Below, in pieces: positions 1-5,094 of a DNA stretch of 5,094 nucleotides. The stretch lies in assembly GCA_007129055.1 (NCBI GenBank), contig SKWE01000229.1, positions 1 to 5,094 of the forward strand, given 5' to 3'. Every line of letters starts with the position of its first letter. Position 1 is the stretch's first letter. The notes below the pieces were generated by a model. The model did not search any database. It saw nothing but the letters and a program-made list of their open reading frames with translations, and was not told where the DNA came from. Source of the DNA: Syntrophomonadaceae bacterium. Its GTDB lineage: Bacteria > Bacillota > Dethiobacteria > DTU022. A program made the translations under genes and the position numbers.

Positions 1-1
1 A

Positions 2-148
2 GACGGTTCTCATGACCACTGCATGCTGGATAATGTTTCACGAATGCAGTACGTTACCTTCGAATGGTTAAATGAAGTATTCGGACACGATGAAAGTAAG
101 GTGGCTAATACTAAGCATGAAACAAGTAAAGATTATAGTAAAGTCTAG
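2..148 (+). CDS. C-terminal fragment of an unidentified protein (start outside window)
   Basis: This frame is open from the left edge for 48 codons and ends at TAG 146-148. The first part reads DGSHDHCMLDNVSRMQ, then YVTFEWLNEVFGHDE. This mixed, aromatic- and acid-rich composition looks like real protein, while the last dozen residues (HETSKDYSKV) look like a hydrophilic tail. I do not recognise the family and assign no function. The 3' end overlaps the next plus-strand gene by 32 bases in another frame, which is long for a tandem overlap. Either the tail is genuine, or the real protein ends elsewhere and this frame is open by chance. The other forward frames here are broken by stops near positions 13 and 69, so this is the only plus-strand candidate in the first 115 bases. 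Confidence 0.4.
   Translation, partial: DGSHDHCMLDNVSRMQYVTFEWLNEVFGHDESKVANTKHETSKDYSKV
98..104 (+). promoter_or_regulatory. Ribosome binding site supporting the start at 117
   Basis: AAGGTGG lies 12 bases before the ATG at 117. It is a moderate Shine-Dalgarno match. It favours 117 over the in-frame ATG codons at 72 and 90, which have no purine-rich site at a suitable distance. It lies inside the open frame of the preceding gene fragment, as in translationally coupled pairs. Confidence 0.4.
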
Positions 149-314
149 GCTTGATCCAGTGTGGTCGGAGTGGTTCGATAACCTGGAACTCAAGCACCTT
201 GGAAGCGATAAAACAGTGATTATGGGAACTGTTGAAGATATGGCCGCCTTCTTCGGCCTGCTGGAAAAAGTTAAAAGCCTGGGGCTGCAGCTTGTTTCGG
301 TGAAATACTACTGA
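117..314 (+). CDS. Small conserved-looking protein with WSEWF motif, function unknown (65 aa)
   Basis: From the ATG at 117 this encodes 65 residues: MKQVKIIVKSRLDPVWSEWF, then an acidic/aliphatic segment, and an end rich in beta-strand residues (LQLVSVKYY). The layout is a short strand (KIIVKSRL), the D-P-x-W-S-E-W-F motif, a second strand (TVIMGTV), an amphipathic helix (EDMAAFFGLLEKVKSLG) and a final strand. This suggests a compact alpha/beta fold with no signal peptide or membrane segment. From memory, short proteins with this WSEWF plus GLLxKvrxLGLxLxSV pattern are widespread uncharacterised proteins in Bacillota and Chloroflexota, sometimes near MalT-like LuxR regulators; I could not verify this here. 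An in-frame extension to ATG 72 adds 15 residues that do not resemble the family start. The gene is convergent with the LuxR-type gene, and the two coding ends overlap by 7 bases (308-314). Confidence 0.75.
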   Translation: MKQVKIIVKSRLDPVWSEWFDNLELKHLGSDKTVIMGTVEDMAAFFGLLEKVKSLGLQLVSVKYY

Positions 315-3100
315 ATTAGCCCCAGTGAACGGGCCCTGGCCGCGGCAGCCGCACGGTTGTCGACGGCCAGTTTGCCATAGATGTTTTTTAGGTGCCATTT
401 GACAGTATTAAGCGATAGATAAAGGCGGGAAGCAATGTCCTGGTTAGTTAAACCGGCATTGATCAGCTCTAATATTTCCAGTTCGCGATCACTTAGCTCT
501 TCAATCAGCTGTTCCTCTTCTGCAGCAGGCTTACTTATACCTTGAACAAGTGGCTTTGAAGTTTCTTCAATTGCAGAAAGCAGTGAAGAAGTTAGCTCCG
601 GAAAAAGCTTTTCTTCTCGTGCCCGTTGTAGCAGTTTTACCAGGGCTTTCCCTTCATTCAGGAAAAGCCTTTTGATACCCTCTTGCTGAATGCGCGGTCC
701 GCACTTTTCTAAGGCTTCTTTGAAATACACGTACCCGTCATCAATATTATCATTGCCAATAGCAGCAGTGGCCCTGAGAAGAAGGGCTTCAGCCAGCAAG
801 TAAACAATTCTTTCGTTTTCTGCGATTTGCTGTATACTTGGTAAGAATTTTTCTGCCGTAGATGTGTGGCCGCGGGCAATAAGCACCCGGGCCAGGGCCG
901 TGTATTCATCAATCCTAAAAAATTCAATCGAGCCTTCCAAATCTCGATCCGGGAAAAGATTTCTTTTCAGCAGCATTTCAATAGTATCATCCAGCATTGC
1001 CGGATCTTGCCTGCTTTCAACCAACCGCAACTTTGCTTTCCAGGCTGCGGCCAGGTTTTCTATGTAAGGCAGTTCGCCGGCCAGGCCGCAGTTCTCAGCC
1101 TGGCGCACCATGGCTGAAGCTTCCTGCAGTTCCCTGCGGGCTAAAAAAATGGCAGCCAGGCAGCAGTATGCCCATCCGGCCAGAAGCATAAAACCTTCTC
1201 TTTCAATGAGCTTAAAGCCACTTTGGGCCAGGTTCAATGCTTCGTCCAACCGGTCCCTCTCATAGGCAACCATGCCACGGATAATGTGAAGGCAACCAGC
1301 CCTGGCTGTTGAAGAAAAGCCGCTGTCTTCTGCTTCATCAATCAGCTCAAGGCAAAGCTGGTCAGCTTCTGTAAGCCGGCCCTGGTAATAAAAAATACGA
1401 GCCAGTTTAAATCCTGCCATCAGGGTGAAGAAATGATCATTTGTCCTGCGACAGATGGCCAATGCTTCTCTAAATATATCTACAGCTTTATTTATCCTGC
1501 CGCTGATCGCAGCTATATCACCAGAGAGGATTAGAAGGTTGCTTTGCCACATCGAATCTTTTTCAGGTAGATTTGCTAAAGCCTTTTCAGAATCCTGACT
1601 CATACCGGAAACATCTCCTGAAAATAGGCGAAGATAAGCCTTGACGGCATAGTAAATACCCAGCAGTTCCTGCTGATCGCCAGTTTCAGGTTTTTGTAAA
1701 TCCGACTCTGATGCGACGATTAAAGGCCTGGCCTTTTCCAAAGTTTCTTCCGCCCTTACAGTATCGCCCGACAGGTAAGTAAGCATGCTGAGAAAGGTTA
1801 ACAGGCGAGGGCGTTTTTCAACTATTTCCAGTGGGATTTGTTCAATCCACCTGGTTAGATTCCGCTGTTCCCCCCGGTTAAATAGCGTGTCTGCATTTTG
1901 CTCAAGCAGTACTGCTGCGAAATTGAAATCAGCTGCTTTCAGGGCATGAAGGACCGCCCTTGAAGGCTGACCTTTTTCAGCAAACCAGCTTGCTGCTTTC
2001 TTATGTAGCGAAGTTATTTCTTCCATGCCTTTTTTAGCTTCAAGTCGTAGGCGCAGCATTTCTGCAAAAAGGGTGTGGTAGCGATACCACTTTCCTGCCT
2101 GGTCCAGGGAGACTATAAATAGGTTTTCTTTTTCCAGTTTGCTAAGAATTGTCCGGGCTTCTTCACGGCCGCTTAAAACCCGGCAGGCTTCGGGAGTTAG
2201 ATATTCCAGGATAGAAGTATTAAGCAGGAAGTCAACAATATCCGGTTCCTGTTGATCCAAAATTTCATCAGAAAGATAATCTAAAAGATAACGGTGGGAC
2301 TGGTTTATGTTTTTTAAGAATGTTTCTTTTTCCAGTTCCTGTTTGTCTGAAATAATTGATGCGATAACCTGCAGGGAAGAAGCCCAACCCTCTGTTTTCT
2401 GATCCAGTATTTGGGTTTGCCCGGGGCTCAACTCAAAGCTTGCAATATTCTTTATCAGTTGTGCTGTTTCTTCTGGATTAAACCGTAAATCTTTTTGCCG
2501 CACCTCAGACATCCAGCCTTTATTTCTCCAACGAGCCAGCGGCAGGGGAGGGTCAGTCCTTGAAATAATAATCAGCTGGAAGTTTGGCGGTAAGTTTTCT
2601 ATGAGAAATTGCAGACCGTGGTTTATATGCTTATCATCAATATGGTGGTAATCATCTAAAAATATTGAAGCCCGTAGACTCATATCAGCCAGCTCATTAA
2701 GTAATAAAACCAGGGCTTCTTCATATAGAATGTCGTTATTTATAGAGGAATCAGCAGGTATTGGGCCGGATTCAAGAATGGAAAGCATAGAACGGCCAAT
2801 ACTATAGTTCTTATTTAAAGCAGAAACAAAATAAAGCCAGAAACGGTTTGGATCATTGTCTGCCTCATCCAGTGATAACCAGGCTGTAGGTTCCCTTTTT
2901 TCAAGCCAAGAAGAAGCTAAAGTAGTTTTTCCGTAACCGGCCGGTGCTGAAATTAGGATGAGACGGTGCATGAAAGTGCTGTCTTCAATATCTGGTAAAT
3001 GATTTAGGCTGGGGTCTAATAACCTGCTGCGATGAAGCATATTTTTTCTTGGCGCAGGCTTGATAAGTTTTGTTTTAAGCAAAAAATCTGCTTTAGACAT
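308..3100 (-). CDS. MalT-like LuxR family transcriptional regulator (STAND ATPase, TPR-like repeats, HTH)
   Basis: This 930-residue protein has the architecture of E. coli MalT (901 residues) and its large LuxR relatives. These are ATP-dependent regulators that bind an inducer, oligomerise and activate transcription. The N-terminal NTPase has a Walker A motif APAGYGKTT (residues 52-60), a Walker B motif SIFLDDYH (145-152) and a sensor-like IIISRTDPP (177-185). TEGWASSLQV (236-245) and WYRYHTLFAEML (338-349) are typical of the MalT-type helical and winged segment. Residues about 390-840 are helical, TPR-like repeats (for example around 523-552, 564-592, 607-634 and 743-762), the usual inducer-sensing part. 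The C-terminal LuxR helix-turn-helix is at 869-930, with recognition helix around SLNTVKWHLKNIY (896-908). There is no receiver domain or transmembrane segment. The ATG is supported by AGGGAG six bases upstream. The inducer and target genes cannot be read from the sequence. All expected motifs are intact. Confidence 0.95.
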   Translation of the reverse strand: MSKADFLLKTKLIKPAPRKNMLHRSRLLDPSLNHLPDIEDSTFMHRLILISAPAGYGKTTLASSWLEKREPTAWLSLDEADNDPNRFWLYFVSALNKNYSIGRSMLSILESGPIPADSSINNDILYEEALVLLLNELADMSLRASIFLDDYHHIDDKHINHGLQFLIENLPPNFQLIIISRTDPPLPLARWRNKGWMSEVRQKDLRFNPEETAQLIKNIASFELSPGQTQILDQKTEGWASSLQVIASIISDKQELEKETFLKNINQSHRYLLDYLSDEILDQQEPDIVDFLLNTSILEYLTPEACRVLSGREEARTILSKLEKENLFIVSLDQAGKWYRYHTLFAEMLRLRLEAKKGMEEITSLHKKAASWFAEKGQPSRAVLHALKAADFNFAAVLLEQNADTLFNRGEQRNLTRWIEQIPLEIVEKRPRLLTFLSMLTYLSGDTVRAEETLEKARPLIVASESDLQKPETGDQQELLGIYYAVKAYLRLFSGDVSGMSQDSEKALANLPEKDSMWQSNLLILSGDIAAISGRINKAVDIFREALAICRRTNDHFFTLMAGFKLARIFYYQGRLTEADQLCLELIDEAEDSGFSSTARAGCLHIIRGMVAYERDRLDEALNLAQSGFKLIEREGFMLLAGWAYCCLAAIFLARRELQEASAMVRQAENCGLAGELPYIENLAAAWKAKLRLVESRQDPAMLDDTIEMLLKRNLFPDRDLEGSIEFFRIDEYTALARVLIARGHTSTAEKFLPSIQQIAENERIVYLLAEALLLRATAAIGNDNIDDGYVYFKEALEKCGPRIQQEGIKRLFLNEGKALVKLLQRAREEKLFPELTSSLLSAIEETSKPLVQGISKPAAEEEQLIEELSDRELEILELINAGLTNQDIASRLYLSLNTVKWHLKNIYGKLAVDNRAAAAARARSLGLIQ

Positions 3101-3106
3101 TATAAA

Positions 3107-3112
3107 CTCCCT
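3107..3112 (-). promoter_or_regulatory. Ribosome binding site of the LuxR-type regulator
   Basis: On the minus strand AGGGAG lies six bases (TTTATA) before the ATG at 3100. This is a good Shine-Dalgarno match at standard spacing and fixes the start of the 930-residue regulator. Confidence 0.8.
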
Positions 3113-3309
3113 GCAAGGTTGGTATGAAACTAAATATTTTTCCTGGTGATAATTATTTATTCAATAAGCAACTGCTGTACCCTGTTTTATTTGTCAATTT
3201 ATCCTACAAAGTGGCAGGCAAATTGATCTGATTCACAGATGTTATAGAAGAAGCCGGTGCAAGAAGTTATTGATCGCATAATCAAAAAGATAGCTTTTCC
3301 CTGTGATTT
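3113..3309 (-). promoter_or_regulatory. Upstream region of the LuxR-type regulator; promoter not resolved
   Basis: This A+T-rich stretch must hold the regulator's promoter, because a terminator closes the gene upstream. A perfect TTGACA hexamer occurs on the minus strand at 3197-3192, but the bases 16-18 nt downstream do not form a convincing -10 box. A TATAAC hexamer further upstream (minus strand, near 3246-3241) has a poor -35. Two short dyads could be operator sites: ATCTG-5-CAGAT at 3226-3240 and TTGAT-6-ATCAA at 3270-3285. No coding frame of substance was seen on either strand. The location of a promoter here is inferred; the exact elements are uncertain. Confidence 0.35.
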
Positions 3310-3345
3310 ATAAAGGAAACCCGGGAAATGGCTGCATTTCCCGGG
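3310..3345 (-). terminator. Intrinsic terminator of the oxidoreductase gene
   Basis: A perfect 11-bp inverted repeat, CCCGGGAAATG (3320-3330) and CATTTCCCGGG (3335-3345), encloses a four-base loop. On the minus strand it is followed by the T-rich run TTTCCTTTAT (3319-3310). It begins 39 bases after the oxidoreductase stop codon. The plus-strand side has no T tract, so it should act on minus-strand transcripts and separate the oxidoreductase from the regulator downstream. The T tract is interrupted by two C residues, so some read-through is possible. Confidence 0.8.
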
Positions 3346-3384
3346 CAGTTAGATTCGAAATTATCAAATCTCAGGATATAAGGG

Positions 3385-4845
3385 TCAATTCCCAAGTGCT
3401 TCAACTACTTGGTCAAGTTCTTTCAGGCCGCTATAACCTGGATCTAAAACAGTTGTTATCCCGCGCCCGTAAGCTCCAATTGCTTCGCCAACTCCCCCGG
3501 TAAAAGTAGGAAAGGCATAGATCATGGAGCGCAGTTTTGCTATCGGAATACGGGCGTGCACGGCCAGGGTTAAGAGCCCGAGTATTTCTCCACCACGAGA
3601 CCCCACTGCTGTTGCCCCAATCAGATTACCGGTGGCACGGTCAACTACCAGCTTGATAACCCCGCTATTATTACCATGTAGAATACCGCGAAAGGTTGCT
3701 GCAATTTGTTTTGTAACAACGGCTACATCAAACCCTGCTTCTTTCGCTTCTGTTTCAGTAAAACCAACCGATCCGACTTCGGGATCTGTAAAAGTGACTC
3801 GGGGTATAGAATGGAATTCAGCTGGTGGGTGCTCTTTGCCAAGGATATCGGAAGCTATAATAGCACCTTGATACAGGGCAACATGGGTAAGCATAGCCTT
3901 GCCAGTCACATCTCCCATGGCCCAGATTCCTTCTGCTGCGCGCATCCGTTCATCAACTTCTATGAACTTTGCTGAGCTGTCAAGCCCGGCAGATTCAAGA
4001 CCAAGTTTGGCCAGATCGGGTTTTCTGCCTGTAGCAATAACAAGGCGTTCAGATGTCAGCTCTTCACCATCATCCAGCCTGGTAACAATTAAGTTGTTAC
4101 GGGGCTCAACTTCTTTTGCCCTGGCCCCTTTGTGCACCGTAATGACATCTTCGGCAAAGGCTTCTTCTACTTTTTCAGATGCTTCCGGTTCCTCTAACCT
4201 TAACACACGGTCACCGGGTTCTACAATTGTTACTGTGACCCCATACCTGGCCAGCACCTGGCCCAGTTCAGAACCGGTGGCACCTCCACCTATAATAACC
4301 AGTGATTCCGGCAAGCTATCAGCTTTAATTATGTCGTCAGTTGTCCAATAATTGACCTTATCGAGACCGGAAATCGGAGGTATTACAGGCTTTGTTCCGG
4401 TTGCAATCACAACACCCTTTCTTGCAGTAAAGCTTTTACCATTCACAGAAACAGTACGTGGCCCTGTAAACTTGCCTTCTCCATGGATCAGTCGTCCACC
4501 ACGTTTCTCAAATCTTTCTACCCCGCCTGCATCGCTCCATTCCCCTGTCAACTGGCGAACAAGCTTTGCAATCTTGCTCCAGTCGGGGGAAGTGCTGGCC
4601 TCGCCGGACATACTTCTAACTCTTTCAGATTCCTTCAACAAATTTGTTGCGCGTACCATCATTTTTGATGGCAGACAGCCGTAGTAAGGACACGTCCCAC
4701 CTACCAGGTTTGCCTCAATCCCAACTACATCAAGCCCGGCATCCAGCAACTGCAGTGAAAGATCTTCTCCACTGGTCCCTACGCCAAGAATAATTACATC
4801 AGTATTACTGTCCTGGTTAACCATTTTATTACCATTAACAGTCAT
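3385..4845 (-). CDS. FAD-dependent pyridine nucleotide-disulfide oxidoreductase, dihydrolipoamide dehydrogenase-like
   Basis: This 486-residue cytosolic flavoenzyme belongs to the class I disulfide oxidoreductases (dihydrolipoamide dehydrogenase, glutathione and mercuric reductases), which pass electrons between NAD(P)H, FAD and a cysteine pair. The N-terminal FAD-binding fold has GVGTSG (residues 21-26). The redox cysteines are C52 and C57 in GGTCPYYGCLPSK (49-61). ATG motifs are at 148-150 and 271-273. The nucleotide-binding fold has GGGATG (186-191), with E209 after the next strand suggesting NADH over NADPH. The second FAD contact is GIWAMGDVTG (306-315). The dimerisation domain runs from about 347. 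The usual HPTxxE active-site motif is replaced by YAFPTFTG (443-450), so the catalytic His and Glu are absent. There is no mercuric-reductase C-terminal cysteine pair or N-terminal heavy-metal domain. The substrate is unknown, and no 2-oxoacid dehydrogenase genes are adjacent. The first ATG is chosen over residue 8 because of its Shine-Dalgarno site. Confidence 0.92.
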   Translation of the reverse strand: MTVNGNKMVNQDSNTDVIILGVGTSGEDLSLQLLDAGLDVVGIEANLVGGTCPYYGCLPSKMMVRATNLLKESERVRSMSGEASTSPDWSKIAKLVRQLTGEWSDAGGVERFEKRGGRLIHGEGKFTGPRTVSVNGKSFTARKGVVIATGTKPVIPPISGLDKVNYWTTDDIIKADSLPESLVIIGGGATGSELGQVLARYGVTVTIVEPGDRVLRLEEPEASEKVEEAFAEDVITVHKGARAKEVEPRNNLIVTRLDDGEELTSERLVIATGRKPDLAKLGLESAGLDSSAKFIEVDERMRAAEGIWAMGDVTGKAMLTHVALYQGAIIASDILGKEHPPAEFHSIPRVTFTDPEVGSVGFTETEAKEAGFDVAVVTKQIAATFRGILHGNNSGVIKLVVDRATGNLIGATAVGSRGGEILGLLTLAVHARIPIAKLRSMIYAFPTFTGGVGEAIGAYGRGITTVLDPGYSGLKELDQVVEALGN

Positions 4846-4853
4846 TAGTAAAA

Positions 4854-4860
4854 CCTCCCT
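4854..4860 (-). promoter_or_regulatory. Ribosome binding site of the oxidoreductase gene
   Basis: AGGGAGG on the minus strand lies eight bases before the ATG at 4845. It is a near-perfect Shine-Dalgarno sequence and decides the start against the in-frame ATG seven codons later. Its first two bases are also the end of an imperfect inverted repeat (4859-4878). Confidence 0.85.
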
Positions 4861-4878
4861 AATGATCTTGATAATTAG
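4859..4878. repeat. Imperfect palindrome abutting the Shine-Dalgarno site
   Basis: The arms CTAATGATC (4859-4867) and GATAATTAG (4870-4878) are complementary at 8 of 9 positions, with two bases between them. The size and symmetry fit a dimeric repressor operator, or one half of an RNA switch. The right arm recurs inverted at 4933-4942, 64 bases away. Confidence 0.45.
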
Positions 4879-4897
4879 CCAGTAGCTGTGGTATTTG

Positions 4898-4914
4898 CTA
4901 TCTCAAAGAGACAG
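4898..4914 (-). repeat. Small hairpin inside the oxidoreductase leader
   Basis: On the minus strand CTGTCTC and GAGATAG form a 7-bp stem with one G-T wobble around a TTT loop. No T tract follows, so it is not a terminator. It would be the apical stem of the larger leader fold. Confidence 0.45.
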
Positions 4915-4952
4915 TCTATTTACTACCAATATCTAATTATCATTATATTATA

Positions 4953-4980
4953 ATTATAGCATAATAGCAGGCAATTTCAA
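4953..4980 (-). promoter_or_regulatory. Sigma-A type promoter of the oxidoreductase gene (extended -10)
   Basis: On the minus strand the -35 box TTGAAA (4980-4975) is separated by 16 bases from a consensus -10 box TATAAT (4958-4953). TGC directly precedes the -10 box, giving the extended TGnTATAAT form. This is the strongest promoter-like sequence in the window. The predicted start is near 4946, about 100 bases before the ATG. Confidence 0.75.
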
Positions 4981-5094
4981 ATCTCCGGGGGAGGGTATAT
5001 GGTGATATCAGGCTCCTTAATTGTTACCAGTATCCGTCGTCCTGCGCCATGGTGGAATAGGCATGGGTAATAGGTAATACGATAAATTATGAAA
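4981..5094. other. Edge region without a secure gene
   Basis: No recognisable protein is encoded here. A 23-codon plus-strand frame (ATG 4999 to TAA 5068-5070) follows a GGAGG motif at 4990-4994. A minus-strand frame is open from the right edge to TAA at 5019-5017, which could be the last 25 codons of a gene outside the window, but its sequence is low in information. A tandem GGTAATA pair lies at 5066-5079. None of these is strong enough to call as a gene. Confidence 0.5.

Larger units (their letters stand above)
4846..4946 (-). promoter_or_regulatory. Candidate structured 5' leader of the oxidoreductase mRNA
   Basis: If transcription starts about seven bases after the -10 box, the leader is roughly 100 nt. 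It begins with TGATAATTAG (4942-4933), whose exact complement CTAATTATCA lies at 4878-4869. Between them are TGGTA/TACCA (4928-4924 with 4893-4889) and a small hairpin at 4898-4914. The CTAATTATC segment can alternatively pair with GATCATTAG (4867-4859), which runs into the Shine-Dalgarno site. I do not recognise a known riboswitch or T-box class. The same repeats could instead be protein-binding sites in DNA. Confidence 0.4.

Noticed and set aside
111..398. Minus-strand 95-codon frame across the small gene and the end of the regulator
   Set aside because: It overlaps two better-supported genes, its translation has no recognisable motif, and no Shine-Dalgarno site precedes it.
864..1191. Plus-strand frames inside the regulator gene
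   Set aside because: They overlap each other and lie opposite the TPR-like region of an intact gene, with no family resemblance.
3192..3197. Perfect TTGACA as a firm promoter for the regulator
   Set aside because: No acceptable -10 box lies 16-18 bases downstream, so it is noted only within the upstream region.
3303..3503. Plus-strand 66-codon frame across the terminator hairpin
   Set aside because: It reads through the terminator and into the antisense of the oxidoreductase end. The composition is not protein-like.
3524..4684. Three successive plus-strand open frames (115, 150 and 110 codons) antisense to the oxidoreductase gene
   Set aside because: They share one frame opposite a well-supported gene, have Ser/Pro/Thr-rich low-information translations, and show no ribosome binding sites. 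They are antisense shadows.
4931..4950. Fur box near the oxidoreductase promoter
   Set aside because: Only the first half (ATAATGATAAT) matches the 19-bp consensus. The second half does not, giving about 12 of 19 overall in a very A+T-rich stretch.
5017..5094. Minus-strand frame entering from the right edge as the end of an upstream gene
   Set aside because: It has only 25 codons and no recognisable sequence. It is open by chance as plausibly as by coding.

Overview
The window holds two large minus-strand genes, one small plus-strand gene that meets the first of them tail to tail, and probably the last codons of another plus-strand gene at the left edge. The Shine-Dalgarno sites (AGGGAG, AGGGAGG), an A+T-rich sigma-A type promoter, moderate base composition and a large MalT-like LuxR regulator fit a bacterium of the Bacillota/Clostridia type. 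That is an inference from style; no marker gene is present.

Layout, left to right. Positions 2-148 (+) are an open frame running in from the left edge, possibly the C-terminus of an upstream protein. Positions 117-314 (+) encode a 65-residue protein with a WSEWF motif, of a kind I recall only as an uncharacterised family. Positions 308-3100 (-) encode a 930-residue STAND-type ATPase/TPR/LuxR transcription factor, and its stop interlocks with that of the small gene. Positions 3101-3384 are intergenic and hold the regulator's ribosome binding site and upstream region plus a strong intrinsic terminator for the next gene. Positions 3385-4845 (-) encode a 486-residue FAD- and NAD(P)-dependent disulfide oxidoreductase that looks like dihydrolipoamide dehydrogenase but lacks the usual C-terminal His-Glu dyad. 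Positions 4846-5094 hold that gene's promoter (TTGAAA, 16 bp, extended TATAAT), a roughly 100-nt leader with mutually exclusive base-pairing options next to the Shine-Dalgarno site, and an edge region with no secure gene.

The oxidoreductase and the regulator point the same way, but the terminator between them suggests two transcription units. Nothing in the sequence shows that the regulator controls the oxidoreductase. The small gene and the regulator are convergent with no visible terminator between them, so read-through antisense transcription is likely. No mobile element, CRISPR array, tRNA or rRNA was seen. The features most worth checking are the oxidoreductase leader, the missing catalytic dyad, and the small gene interlocked with the regulator.
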